Shown: positions 19,406-28,621, numbered from the stretch's first letter. The stretch is 64,000 nucleotides of DNA from Planctomycetes bacterium syqfu (GCA_020974905.1 CP087563.1:5084001-5148000), one strand, 5' to 3'. A program made the numbers and translations. Notes: generated by a model not told the origin, from the sequence alone.

Positions 19406-20086
19406 TTAATCCGGTAGTCCGTCAAGAGTCAGATTCTTAATCAGGTCATTAAAGTTGCCTCGAGCGGATATACGTGCTGTGATTCGGCGAATATCCTGTT
19501 TGGGATCACCTTGTTTTAGAACTTTCAGTACCCCCCATGGATGGTTTTGAACTACCATCCAATACATGGCGTCATCGTAACGCACCATGGCATGGATCTG
19601 GCAGATCGTTTCACCTCGTACGTTGTACGCATCAAATACAACGCAATAGATTTTACCCAAGAACGGGTCATCAATGGTTTCAGATGCTGTTGGTGATATT
19701 TTGGGGACTTCAGGAAGATTGTCTTGTAACCACGTATAACTCATATTTGATATCTTTGGAAAATCTTTGGCTTCCATGACAACAATGCCAGCTTGATAGC
19801 CTTTCTCATCACGAATCGTCAACCATTCATGAATTTTAAATTTCATTGCGGGTATTTTTTTTTGAAAGACTGCTGTGCTGAATTCAGTTGAGTATGCGCT
19901 GATTGGCAATGTGATTTCAAGTGTTTTGAGTGGTGTTCGATAGAGATCTTCTGTGAGTACGGGGGCGGTTTTTGATACGGGTCTGATATGTGGATTCTTG
20001 TAAGGATTGTTCGTTGTTTGGGTGCTTTCACACCCAATGAGCCAAGCAATTACAATGCAAGATAACAGTGCTACAACATGTCGCAT
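19406..20086 (-). CDS. Lipoprotein of unknown function, paralogue of 17076-17858
   Basis: A 226-residue protein with a lipoprotein signal (VALLSCIVIAWLIGC, lipobox LIGC at about residues 16-19). It shares the order LEITLPIS, KFKIHEW..IRDEKGY, MSYTWLQDNLPEV and LIKNLTL with the other lipoprotein. A CVVFDAYNVRGETICQIHAMVRYDD region aligns in position with VFTFGPYESSRGFIIYRIEA of the paralogue. It is more AT-rich than its neighbours. It is convergent with the DUF4038 gene with 31 bp between the stops. No enzymatic motif is seen. Confidence 0.8.
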   Translation of the reverse strand: MRHVVALLSCIVIAWLIGCESTQTTNNPYKNPHIRPVSKTAPVLTEDLYRTPLKTLEITLPISAYSTEFSTAVFQKKIPAMKFKIHEWLTIRDEKGYQAGIVVMEAKDFPKISNMSYTWLQDNLPEVPKISPTASETIDDPFLGKIYCVVFDAYNVRGETICQIHAMVRYDDAMYWMVVQNHPWGVLKVLKQGDPKQDIRRITARISARGNFNDLIKNLTLDGLPD

Positions 20087-20186
20087 TTTATATCAGTCCC
20101 CAGATAAAGTTATCAAAGCTTCAAATTGTGACGCCTTAAGATGTTGTAATTATATCAACGGATATGACGCCTGTTTTATCACAAGG

Positions 20187-20192
20187 TACAAT
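20187..20192 (+). promoter_or_regulatory. -10-like box (TACAAT) just before the glycosyltransferase gene
   Basis: TACAAT ends eight bases before the ATG at 20201, and there is no usable Shine-Dalgarno sequence. This is the same arrangement as at 14077-14082 and 22392-22397 and suggests a leaderless message. Confidence 0.4.
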
Positions 20193-20200
20193 CGAAAACC

Positions 20201-21760
20201 ATGTCCGACTTCCCAACACCGCGTGTATCCATTTTGATTCCCAACTACAACAACGGGGCGCAAAGCTCGCGTGATGGGTCGGTGAATCTGATTCTGGATT
20301 TGCTCAACAGCCTTGAAAAAACACTCAAAAACGACCCCACACCGTTTGAGATTCTGGCATACGACGATGGGTCGAATGATGACAGCCTGGAGACGCTGCG
20401 GGCCTGGTCGAAAAAAACATGGTCCAACGGACGCCCGTTTTTACATCTGACCGAAGATGAACACTGTGGCATATTAGCGATCACCGCCAACAAGCTTTCG
20501 CGCATGACCAGGGGGGATATTCTCTCACGGCTGGATGGCGATGTGATCTGCCTGACGGACAATTGGGTGAGCAAACTCGTTGAGTATATGGATCAACCCA
20601 TTGATCGGCTGGGGATCATCGGTCCCAAGCAACTCAAGCCCAACATGCGCATCCATGCCTTTGGTGATTTTTTGGTTCACCCCAACGGCTACATTCATTA
20701 TGCCAACAATCTCCCGCGTCATGCCGTCAAACGACCGTTGGAAGTCGACCATGTGATGGGGTGCTTTTACTGCTGCAAGAAAGCGGTCTTTGAAGACATC
20801 GGCGGTTATGACGAAGACTTTCTACGTGGGCAGACGATCGACTTTGGCTTGCGTGCACGGAAAGCCGGTTGGCGTGCCTTTGCAGTGCCCGATATTGAGT
20901 TCATTCACAATCACGTCAAACGTGAAGACCGCAAGACCCGGGCGGACACCAATGAAGGTCTGAGTTACACCATGGACGTGTTCGAAAAGAAGTGGGGCTT
21001 TTCCCGACTGGCACCGGACATGGACAAGATTGCTCGGGACTACGAAGGATCACCCCTGCTATGGAACAAGCACTTGTTTGGTACCACTGCCTACAAGCCG
21101 CGGATGGTTCCCGCAGATCAGATTGATTTTACGCAAAGTGACTGGGCGCGTTACGCCAAAGACGAAGCCTTTCAGGCCAAGATCAACATTCGCATGCAAG
21201 CAACGATTGACGTGATCAAGCAGACGCGGATCATCCCCAAGCCGCTGGTGATTTTCGGGCAGGGCGATGGTTTGCTGACACATCTTTTTGCTGCCCAGGG
21301 TGGTCACGCCCTGACGTATGACGATCGACCGGGTCATGTTGCTTTCGCCCAGAAGTGCACCGCCAATCAGAAGTATCCCGGTCAGCGTCCGATTTTCAAG
21401 ACACTGGGTGAAGGTGGATCGACCGATTTACCGGATGCTTCGGTGGATCAGATTCTCATTGACAGTATCCTTGAGCGATATCCCAACCCCACCGCGTTAC
21501 TTCGGGAAACCATTCGCATTCTCAAACCCGGCGCGTTGATGGTGGTTGTTGCCAATCGGCGTCCGGTCTTTGAAGGTGAAGATCCGACCGACCCCGCCAC
21601 CTTTGTTCGCCTGATGACAACTGAGCGACATTTTGTCTGGATGGAACTGGTGAACCTGGTTAAAGCGGCAGGTGCCGGCAAATTGGACCTTGCCATTGAT
21701 ATTTTTAAAGACAATCCGGCCCGGGATATGGTTTTGATCGTACGTCGAAATCCTGATTGA
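20201..21760 (+). CDS. Family 2 glycosyltransferase fused to a methyltransferase-like domain
   Basis: A 519-residue two-domain protein. Residues about 8-290 form a GT-A fold of family 2: VSILIPNYNNG, YDDGSNDDS, RLDGDV as the metal-binding D-x-D region, and a CKKAVFEDIGGYDEDF acceptor-side motif. From about residue 345 a SAM-dependent methyltransferase-like Rossmann domain follows: VIFGQGDGLLTHLF at the motif I place, a later DASVDQILIDSILERYPNP and RILKPGALMVVV. The motif I glycines are not perfect, so methyl transfer is not certain. Such fusions build and modify surface polysaccharides. No membrane segment is seen. It stands alone between divergent and unrelated genes. Confidence 0.88.
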   Translation: MSDFPTPRVSILIPNYNNGAQSSRDGSVNLILDLLNSLEKTLKNDPTPFEILAYDDGSNDDSLETLRAWSKKTWSNGRPFLHLTEDEHCGILAITANKLSRMTRGDILSRLDGDVICLTDNWVSKLVEYMDQPIDRLGIIGPKQLKPNMRIHAFGDFLVHPNGYIHYANNLPRHAVKRPLEVDHVMGCFYCCKKAVFEDIGGYDEDFLRGQTIDFGLRARKAGWRAFAVPDIEFIHNHVKREDRKTRADTNEGLSYTMDVFEKKWGFSRLAPDMDKIARDYEGSPLLWNKHLFGTTAYKPRMVPADQIDFTQSDWARYAKDEAFQAKINIRMQATIDVIKQTRIIPKPLVIFGQGDGLLTHLFAAQGGHALTYDDRPGHVAFAQKCTANQKYPGQRPIFKTLGEGGSTDLPDASVDQILIDSILERYPNPTALLRETIRILKPGALMVVVANRRPVFEGEDPTDPATFVRLMTTERHFVWMELVNLVKAAGAGKLDLAIDIFKDNPARDMVLIVRRNPD

Positions 21761-22004
21761 GTTTATGGCAATTTCGGTCTATCAGGATTTTACGGCCTAT
21801 AAACCTGACAAGATTGTCATTAATAGAAAATTGGGCAAGTCTTATAGGCATTGCTGCCTTTTGGACGATATGGTTTATTGAAGACATACATCCGTTTGGA
21901 CGGCCCGGTTTGAGATGGCGATGACGGTCATGGCCACAAGTTGGGACGCCACCTGAATCTGTGTTGGCAATCACAGCAAAGCCCCAGAACAAGGGGGGTG
22001 GATC

Positions 22005-22340
22005 ATGAGTCAAATCGGAACCGGCGTTGCCGCAGGTGTGGCACAAACCACCTACCAGGCAGGCGATGTCAACAAGCGTAAAACCAAAGAAGTCCGCGAC
22101 AAGGATCGCAAGACCGAGCGTCTGAACGACCAGTTTGAGCAGCACATGCTCGCACTGGACGAAGGCGATGCCGACGGCGATCAAGCGCCCACCCAATTGC
22201 GTGTTAACGAACAACTGCCTCAGCATCACACCATTGAGACTGAGATGAAAACATACACGCATTCAACCCAGCAACCCCCGCAGGCGCAGCAGCAGCCCGA
22301 CGACGACGAACCCAAGAAGCACCTGGACATCCAGGCGTAA
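22005..22340 (+). CDS. Small hydrophilic protein of unknown function
   Basis: A 111-residue protein preceded by a strong purine-rich ribosome site (GGGGGGTGG, six bases before the ATG). The N-terminus SQIGTGVAAGVAQT is small and Gly/Ala rich. A highly charged helical stretch with many K, R, D and E follows, and then a Q- and P-rich tail closing with DDDEPKKHLDIQA. It looks like an abundant small structural or accessory protein, not an enzyme. The ribosome site, codon use and compact spacing to rmuC support a real gene. The family was not identified. Confidence 0.7.
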   Translation: MSQIGTGVAAGVAQTTYQAGDVNKRKTKEVRDKDRKTERLNDQFEQHMLALDEGDADGDQAPTQLRVNEQLPQHHTIETEMKTYTHSTQQPPQAQQQPDDDEPKKHLDIQA

Positions 22341-22344
22341 GTCA

Positions 22345-22364
22345 AACCGCTTGCGGTTTAGCGC
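22345..22364. repeat. Solo copy of the AACCGCTTGCGGTTTAGCGC element
   Basis: An exact copy of the arm of the inverted repeat at 9374-9459, just after the small gene. Its inner part AACCGCTTGCGGTT is a palindrome. Confidence 0.7.
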
Positions 22365-22391
22365 GATCTCACAAAATCCCAATCGTTGCGG

Positions 22392-22397
22392 TATCAT
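22392..22397 (+). promoter_or_regulatory. -10-like box (TATCAT) just before rmuC
   Basis: TATCAT ends six bases before the ATG at 22404, with no ribosome-binding site. It again points to a leaderless transcript. The -35 element is weak. Confidence 0.35.
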
Positions 22398-22403
22398 GAC
22401 CCC

Positions 22404-23732
22404 ATGTTAACTGCGGTCATCATCGTTCTATCTCTATTGCTTCTGATGCTTGCCATCGTCACCGGTGCGCTGTGGGTCTCGCGTAAGCATCTTTCGTCAC
22501 AGATCACGTCACTCACCGTTGAACGTGATGAGGCACGTCTGCAAGCCAAGACAATCGGGGAGCAAACCGCTGACCTCAAGACGCAGTTGGAACTCGCCCG
22601 CCAGGAACTCACGCAGAAGACCCAAGCTTTTGAGGACGCTCAGAAACAGGCCAAGGATACGTTCGCTGCGGCTGCCAATGACACCTTGAACAAGACCTCC
22701 GAACAGTTTCTCCAGTTAGCCAAGAAGTCGCTGGAGTCTGAAAACAAAGACGCGACTGCTGCATTGGAGCAGCGCAAGCAGGCCATCGAGTCCATGCTCA
22801 AACCCATCCGCGAGCAACTTGAGCAACACGCCAAAGCGGTCACCGAAATGGAGAAAAACCGCGAAGGTGCGTATCAGGGTCTCCGCCAGCAGATCACGAA
22901 TCTTCTTGAATCCCAACAACACCTTTCCCAAACCACAACACAACTGAGCACCGCCCTCAAAGGCTCATCTGCAACGCGTGGTCGCTGGGGCGAACTGGCT
23001 TTGCGGCGCATCGTCGAACTGGCAGGCATGGTCAACTACTGTGACTTTGACGAACAGGTCAGCATCTGGAAAGGCAACGATCAGCAGCGTCCCGACATGG
23101 TGGTCCATCTGCCTTCGGATCGTAACATCGTCATCGACTCCAAAGCCGTTGGCGAAAGTTATCTCAAAGCCATGGAGGTTGATGACGAACAGCAGCGCAC
23201 CGAGTTGATCAAGCAACATGCCAACCAAATTGAAAGTCGCGTTCGTGATCTTTCGCGCAAGGATTACACCTCAGGCTTCACCAACGCACCCGACTTCGTG
23301 GTGCTCTTTATCCCCGGCGACAGTTTCCTGCCTCCTGCCATGCAGGCCAAACCGACTTTGGTTGAAGATGCTTTGAGTAAAGGCGTGGTTATTGCGACAC
23401 CTTCGACATTGGTGTCACTACTCAAGGTCGTTGCCATGGGTTGGCGAGAGCAGCAACTTGCAGAGAACGCTCAAAAAGTCACCGAGCAGGCAACGGTTCT
23501 GCACGAACGTGTTGCCACCGTCATCGGTCACATGGAAAAACTCGGTAAGTCACTGGACACTGCAGTGAGTCATTACAACAAAATGACCAGTAGCTTCGAG
23601 TCCCGTGTTTTGGTTTCGACCAAGCGTTTAGAAGAAATGGGCATCAAGTCCGCCAAGCAGTTACCCGAAGCGCTGCCCGAGTTGGAAGCTACACCGCGCG
23701 AGTTACGCTCGACGGAGAATAACGAGTCGTGA
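22404..23732 (+). CDS. rmuC: RmuC family DNA recombination protein
   Basis: A 442-residue protein with an N-terminal membrane helix (AVIIVLSLLLLMLAIVTGAL), a long coiled coil (about residues 30-185) and the RmuC nuclease-like core: RGRWGELALRRIVELAGM, PDMVVHLPSDRNIVIDSKA with the D-S-K of the nuclease fold, and FVVLFIPGDSFLPPA. RmuC limits rearrangements at inverted repeats in Escherichia coli, and its exact action is unresolved. A TTG at 22386 would add six residues, but the ATG at 22404 gives a normal membrane-anchor start. It is followed convergently by the gene ending at 23786. Confidence 0.93.
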   Translation: MLTAVIIVLSLLLLMLAIVTGALWVSRKHLSSQITSLTVERDEARLQAKTIGEQTADLKTQLELARQELTQKTQAFEDAQKQAKDTFAAAANDTLNKTSEQFLQLAKKSLESENKDATAALEQRKQAIESMLKPIREQLEQHAKAVTEMEKNREGAYQGLRQQITNLLESQQHLSQTTTQLSTALKGSSATRGRWGELALRRIVELAGMVNYCDFDEQVSIWKGNDQQRPDMVVHLPSDRNIVIDSKAVGESYLKAMEVDDEQQRTELIKQHANQIESRVRDLSRKDYTSGFTNAPDFVVLFIPGDSFLPPAMQAKPTLVEDALSKGVVIATPSTLVSLLKVVAMGWREQQLAENAQKVTEQATVLHERVATVIGHMEKLGKSLDTAVSHYNKMTSSFESRVLVSTKRLEEMGIKSAKQLPEALPELEATPRELRSTENNES

Positions 23733-23785
23733 TGTGTTTGCGTGAAAACACTTGATTCATGTGAGCAATCCATCAGGGTATCTGA

Positions 23786-25633
23786 TCATTGCTGCACAAC
23801 GGTCTTGGGTTCTTTTTTCCGTGGTTTGTGGCTTGAGACCTTCACCTCAAACTGGCCATTTTCTAACTCACGCGCCTGGGCGATCCAACTCATGCCCATG
23901 TTGCCATTGTTCAGGGTACTGGTCCATGGACGACGCGGTTGATGCTCTGTGCTTGAACTTGAAGAATTGCCATGCTCTGAGCCAATGATTTGCAGGGAGT
24001 GTTTGAAAACACCTTGCGGGGTGCTGGCTTTTTCAATGATCGTTCTGATCAAAGCCAGTTCGTCAGGCTGGTTATCAGAGGGTTCGAGTACTGTATAACA
24101 CATCACCGATTCACCAAGTTGGCATTGATAGGTCAGCGGCTGATCATCCTGGAGTTGCAACAGGCCTGCCTGCTCACAGGCTTGGGTGGTGAGTTTGGGG
24201 GCTTTGTACTTTTTGTTACCGGTGAGTTTCTTGCCCAGCCGTTCGACTTCTGATTCATGTTTCCTGTCGATTGCCAGAGCAACAGGTGCAAAAGATTCGA
24301 GTCGTTTTAGCGCTTCGTCTTTTTGCTTATGACGGGCCAGATAGTCAATGACCATCAGTTGGATATCTGGGTCTAACTTGGGAGTGTCAAGATAACGTTT
24401 GACGAATTGATCGCGGGTTTTACGATCCATAAGTCGTTCAAATGTCAGCCAAGTCTGCAAAGGCAGGCTCTCTTCATTCTGCAGGGCTAGCATGGCGTCA
24501 TTCATATCACTGCGATTAAACCGGTCAGCATAACGCAACACAATATCAATGGGCTTACTTGCATCAATCGGTTCATTGTGTCGATCTTCGAATATTTCCA
24601 GGACGTCTGCATCACGTTTGGCTCGCAGGTGATTATTACTCATTCGCTCGGTACGTTTGCTATGGGTGTCCACCTGCCAGCCAGCATCTTTGAGTTGCTG
24701 GGCATAGGTTTCAAACAAGCTGTTTGAAGCCTCACCGTCGACAACGCGGAAGGTCCATGCGGTGATGTTATGACGCATCAGTTGCCGCCCTGAGAACAGT
24801 TGTTTTAGCGACGGGTGATCGGGGAGCGGCAAGTCGTCGGGTAACGCCCGGTAAGCAGGATAAAGCACCTTGGGGATGTCGGCCCGCTGTGGGTATTCAC
24901 TGCTCCATTTCTCAAAGTTCCCGGTTAACTGCTCAAAGATTTGATCAGTCATATTTTTTATCACACATTGATATTGCGCGTTGGCTGATTCGTAGCCGGT
25001 GGACGTGCTCTGGTGATTCAGTGTCATCTGTCCTTCGATATTACATGCTGGCAGGGTATAGCCATCGGTGACATGATGCGCTGATTCACCGACACTTTGC
25101 GAAAAGTTGATCTGCACCGTGGCCTTGATGTCCCGGCCGGTCGCCAATAGTCCTGACTCCGTGAACTGTGGCATGTCCATTACGACAAACAGATCAGGCA
25201 ACGCTGCCCCGTCATCAAGCCATTTCTCCTGTTGAGTTGCATCAATGCCATCAACCGCATCGAGCCCGGGATAGGCTGCAAGTCGATTGGTCAGTTCTTT
25301 TGCGACGCCGATCATCAGCGGGTGATCAGAACAATTGATCACAGCGACATGCTTGAGCAACATGAAAGCATGGTTGGTGGTACTCATCGAATGATGACTG
25401 TCAAACTGATTCTTGGCTTCAATCGTCGTTGCGTCCGCGTTGACCTGAGGTAAAGCAGAGTCCTTGGGTATGGGGACGAATGTCACCAGTAGCAAAGGGA
25501 GCAACAGGATTAGCAACACACTGCCGATGATCTTGGCGATTTTGCGTCGATACCACGGCTTGGCAGATGGACGTTGATTGTCGTTTTGTTCCACGGAAGT
25601 TCTCGATTGGCAAGGCATGAAGGCAGGGATCAT
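23786..25633 (-). CDS. Membrane-anchored protein of unknown function
   Basis: A 615-residue protein with a charged N-terminus, a single transmembrane segment (IIGSVLLILLLPLLLVTFVPI, about residues 34-54) and a large domain that is probably periplasmic. It contains helical repeat-like stretches (about residues 380-450: LTFERLMDRKTRDQFVKRY, LDPDIQLMVIDYLARHKQK) and a C-terminal part rich in S (SSSSSTEHQ). No catalytic signature was recognised. The gene is more AT-rich than glnS or glyA. The start at 25633 lacks an obvious ribosome site, and the ATG five codons later is equally possible. Confidence 0.75.
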   Translation of the reverse strand: MIPAFMPCQSRTSVEQNDNQRPSAKPWYRRKIAKIIGSVLLILLLPLLLVTFVPIPKDSALPQVNADATTIEAKNQFDSHHSMSTTNHAFMLLKHVAVINCSDHPLMIGVAKELTNRLAAYPGLDAVDGIDATQQEKWLDDGAALPDLFVVMDMPQFTESGLLATGRDIKATVQINFSQSVGESAHHVTDGYTLPACNIEGQMTLNHQSTSTGYESANAQYQCVIKNMTDQIFEQLTGNFEKWSSEYPQRADIPKVLYPAYRALPDDLPLPDHPSLKQLFSGRQLMRHNITAWTFRVVDGEASNSLFETYAQQLKDAGWQVDTHSKRTERMSNNHLRAKRDADVLEIFEDRHNEPIDASKPIDIVLRYADRFNRSDMNDAMLALQNEESLPLQTWLTFERLMDRKTRDQFVKRYLDTPKLDPDIQLMVIDYLARHKQKDEALKRLESFAPVALAIDRKHESEVERLGKKLTGNKKYKAPKLTTQACEQAGLLQLQDDQPLTYQCQLGESVMCYTVLEPSDNQPDELALIRTIIEKASTPQGVFKHSLQIIGSEHGNSSSSSTEHQPRRPWTSTLNNGNMGMSWIAQARELENGQFEVKVSSHKPRKKEPKTVVQQ

Positions 25634-26090
25634 GCGTGATCAGGTAAGGCCCGGAGACTATCTCATGGCGTTAAAGCCAAGGTTGTTCAATTCATTTATC
25701 TGTGTGTTGTCGTTAGCTTCGTCATTCCCGCGCAGGCGGGAATCCAGTGACAAGTTGTTGACGCTTGCAGTTCCCACTGGACTCCCGTCTGCACGGGAGT
25801 GACGAATGGTGGGCAGACAATGTCTAAACGCCCTAAGTGTAATCCAATGAGTTGTCACGTGCACGGGAAAGATCGGGTGATCGATCACAGGAATGAGAAA
25901 GTCGATTTAAACACAAGCCGCCAGATGAGTGACCGCAGGGAAGGAATCTGACGGGTGTTGAACCAGTTGCGTTTGAATTTTGTGGATGTGTATCAGCGAC
26001 GCGCGAGCTGTCAGCTTGCGGCTATTGAATGACCTGCATGAGTCAGCAATGGTGTCGCGCTGTGAAATCCAAAACTTCCGAGGTCAGGGA
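25634..26090. other. 457-bp intergenic stretch with one 85-bp repeat
   Basis: No gene is seen. It carries a copy of the palindromic repeat at 25721-25805. The open frames over it (up to 76 codons) are explained by the repeat and lack ribosome sites. Confidence 0.6.
25721..25805. repeat. 85-bp palindromic intergenic repeat, copy 1
   Basis: It starts CGTCATTCCCGCGCAGGCGG and ends with the near-reverse complement (CTCCCGTCTGCACGGGAGTGACG). The outer arms share the ATTCCCGC-GCGGGAAT core known from the dRS3-type repeats of Neisseria and other bacteria. Copies 2-4 lie at 29627-29714, 44502-44586 and 51475-51559. Confidence 0.85.
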
Positions 26091-26606
26091 TCACATCACT
26101 TCTTCGAACACCGGATGGTAGTACGCGGTGCCGCTGACGTTTTGCATGGCGATGGGATCGAGGACGAGGATCATGAAGGCTTCGTCAGGGATGCCGGTCC
26201 ATTGGCAGCGGATGTTGCGCAGGGATGCGGGGACAAAACCGAATCGCGGGTAGTAATCGACATGTCCCAGGACGATGACATAGGGGATTTGCATGTCGGC
26301 CATACGGTTGATGCCAGCCTTGATCAATTGCTTGCCGATGCCTTGGAGTTGGTGGTCGGGGTGTACTGCCATGGGGGCGAGTCCCATGCCCTCGACATCA
26401 CCGGTGGGGTTATGGATGGTGGCAGGGGTGAAGAGGATATGGCCAACGATCTGACCATCGTCATCTTCTGCAACAAGGCTGACGAACGGCTGGGCATGTT
26501 CGCGAAGATGAGCGATGAGCATGGCTTCATCAAGACGCTCAAATGCCAGTTGGTTTAAGCGCATAATGGCTTCGATATCGCCGGATTGTTCAAGACGGAT
26601 CTGCAA
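26091..26606 (-). CDS. GNAT family N-acetyltransferase
   Basis: A 171-residue GNAT fold protein. The N-terminal IRLEQSGDIEAIMRLN, the central VGHILFTPA, the acetyl-CoA loop region LAPMAVHPDHQLQGIGKQLIKAG (with the Q-x-x-G-x-G/A pattern as QLQGIGK) and the VVLGHVDYYPRFGFVPA strand are all standard for the YhbS-like subgroup. Two starts are possible: an ATG at 26633 or a TTG at 26606. AGGGAG lies six bases before the TTG and the family usually starts close to it, so the TTG is chosen. The substrate is unknown. It is a single gene between the repeat region and the metal regulator. Confidence 0.85.
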   Translation of the reverse strand: MQIRLEQSGDIEAIMRLNQLAFERLDEAMLIAHLREHAQPFVSLVAEDDDGQIVGHILFTPATIHNPTGDVEGMGLAPMAVHPDHQLQGIGKQLIKAGINRMADMQIPYVIVLGHVDYYPRFGFVPASLRNIRCQWTGIPDEAFMILVLDPIAMQNVSGTAYYHPVFEEVM

Positions 26607-26788
26607 GGCTAACTCCCTTAGTACGCAGTCCATCTTACCGGACCTTGGAGTCGACGCCAATAAGGTTAAATCACTGGTTGTGTTTGTTTTGTTCCTGTTG
26701 TTCGGTTTGGAACAATTGTTCGAGCAGATGTCAGATTTCGGACAATCTTTGCCACTGATGTGATACGTGGTGATGTGTCAGGCGTTGT

Positions 26789-27460
26789 TCAATCGACTTG
26801 ACGAACCAGGATCTTCCCCGCTGCCGTCATGCCCAATGTCACCGGCTCAGTGTCCGGCGCTTTGATGGTGATGGCATCGACAACTTTATCGTGGGAGAGG
26901 ATGGTGATCGGCGTCCCGGGGCGCAGGCCGTGTTGATGCATGAACTGTAAAAATTCGCGCCCCTGATCGGTGATACGGGCGACGATTAACTGCTTGTGTT
27001 CGACACTGTCTGCAAGGCTCTGCAAAGGGGCAGGCATGTGTGTGCCCTTGGCAGGGGGGATCGGGTCACCATGCGGGTCAGTATCGGGATGCCCCAGGTA
27101 ATCATCCATGCGCTCAAGGACTTTGTCGGAGATCGCATGTTCGAGGACTTCCGCTTCGTCATGTACTTCCGACCAGTCGAGCCCAAGTGCTTCAACGAGG
27201 AATAATTCGAGCAGGCGATGTCTACGGAGGATGTGCAATGCCAGCGTTTGACCTTTGTCGGTGAGTTTGACGCCCGAGCGGGGTTTGTAGTCCACCAGGC
27301 CGGAGTCTGCCAAGGTTTTGATCATCGACGTACATGTGCCGGGCACGACATCCATGGCCTTGGCCAGCTTGCCCATCGCCACGGTCTTGCTAGCGGTTCG
27401 CTGCTTTTGCTGTTGCAGGTAAATCGTCTTGAGATAATTTTCAACAGTGCTCGTGGGCAT
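26789..27460 (-). CDS. DtxR/MntR-family metal-dependent regulator
   Basis: A 223-residue regulator. The N-terminal winged helix has VENYLKTIY, VVPGTCTSMIKTLADSGLV and KLTDKGQ, typical of the DtxR/IdeR/MntR family. The dimerisation and metal-binding domain contains HDEAEVLEHAISDKVLERMD and PHGDPIP, whose H, E and D side chains are the usual Fe(II) or Mn(II) ligands. The C-terminal SH3-like FeoA-type domain begins near residue 150. It most likely represses metal uptake genes, but no transporter lies beside it, so the metal cannot be chosen. Confidence 0.9.
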   Translation of the reverse strand: MPTSTVENYLKTIYLQQQKQRTASKTVAMGKLAKAMDVVPGTCTSMIKTLADSGLVDYKPRSGVKLTDKGQTLALHILRRHRLLELFLVEALGLDWSEVHDEAEVLEHAISDKVLERMDDYLGHPDTDPHGDPIPPAKGTHMPAPLQSLADSVEHKQLIVARITDQGREFLQFMHQHGLRPGTPITILSHDKVVDAITIKAPDTEPVTLGMTAAGKILVRQVD

Positions 27461-27545
27461 GCATTCTCCGGGCAGGACACGGTTTTTTACATGCGTAATT
27501 TACCCTGAGATGATGAGGCTTGCCAATGCAAACTGAATTTACTGC

Positions 27546-27572
27546 AAGACGCAGAGGACGCAGAGGACGCAG
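27546..27572. repeat. Tandem repeat, three units of GACGCAGAG
   Basis: Three direct 9-bp units in the gap before the IS110 remnant. The gap also ends with the related stretch CTCTGCGTTCTTG (27697-27709), so it may be part of a small intergenic element of inverted form. Confidence 0.5.
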
Positions 27573-27727
27573 AGGTAGAACAGGTCAATGCAAGATTGAC
27601 TTAGCTTTGTAATCTAAAACGTTAATGAAATCGGTGTTCATCATGCGGTATTTCCCGTTCAACTGATTATTTGTGAGATTCCCAGCCTGTCTTAGCTCTG
27701 CGTTCTTGTAAGTTGTCATTTACGCGA

Positions 27728-28562
27728 ATGGCAACATTGGGGCCGGTGCACGTGGCCATCGAAGCCAGCGGTGGCTACGAACGACGCCTGCTCAAACGCT
27801 TGCACGAGGCGGCCTGCCCCGTGTCCCTGATTCAGCCGGCATGCGTCAGGCACTTTGTAAAAAGTTTGAATCTCCATGCCAAGACCGACAAGCTCGATGC
27901 CCAACTCATCGCGAAATTTGCTGCAACCACCCAACCCCAACTGGCTCAAAAGCCCGACAAAACCACGGAAAAACTGCGGGCTTTACGCGATCGACGCAAA
28001 CAAATCGTTGAGGACCGCGTGCGGGAACAAAGCCGTCTGGAATGTTGTCACGACACAAAAATGGCACGGATGATCAAGTAAAGCATCACGCGCCTGGAGA
28101 AAATCGAATCCCAACGCGATGACCAGATGGCCAAGTGTTTGAGCCAGTCGCCCAAACATCAAGCCAAGGCCGCCATCCTCATTCAGGTCAAAGGCGTAGC
28201 CGAGCAAACCATCGCGACGCTGCTGGGACACCTGCCGAAACTGGGCACCGTCAACCGTCAGCAGATCACCGCATTGGCGGGGTTGGCACCCTATGCCACG
28301 ACTCAGGTCGCACAAAGGCAAACGCAAAGTCCGTGGCGGTCGCCCGGCGGTGCGATGTGCCTTGTACATGGCCTGTCACTCTGCCGTACAGCACGATCCG
28401 GTGATGCGGGATTTTTTTCAAGGCCTGATCGCGGCTGGCAAGCTCTACAAAGTCGCCATGTGCGCCTGTGCCCGTAAGTTGTTGATTCACCTCAACAGCC
28501 TATGCGCCAAGGCTCAAGCCCTTCCGGGCAACGCCGTGAACAGAAGGTTTGATTGGCGATAA
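27728..28562 (+). pseudogene. IS110-family transposase remnant
   Basis: The reading begins in the middle of the DEDD nuclease domain (VHVAIEASGGYERRLLKRL, then FVKSLNLHAKTDKLDAQLIAKFA), so the N-terminal third, with the first catalytic Asp, is missing. An in-frame TAA at 28079-28081 interrupts it. The frame then reopens into the C-terminal Tnp_20 part (LIQVKGVAEQTIATLLG, ITALAGLAPYA). Near 28300 it shifts again, the expected HDSGR being in one frame and HKGKRKVRGGRPAVRCALYMA continuing in another. It is clearly inactive. No intact terminal sequences are recognised. Confidence 0.85.
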
Positions 28563-28566
28563 AAAA

Positions 28567-28620
28567 GCGTCCCTGCCGATGTATTTGTTGTCTAAACACA
28601 TACACGAAAGACAGGGACGC
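28567..28620. repeat. Short inverted repeat between two transposase remnants
   Basis: GCGTCCCTG at 28567-28575 pairs with CAGGGACGC at 28612-28620 over a 36-bp spacer. It may be a remnant of an insertion-sequence end or a hairpin before the IS4 fragment. Confidence 0.5.
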
Positions 28621-28621
28621 C

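Noticed and set aside
27728-28562. An active IS110 element
   Set aside because: The N-terminal nuclease part is missing, and there is an internal stop plus frame changes.
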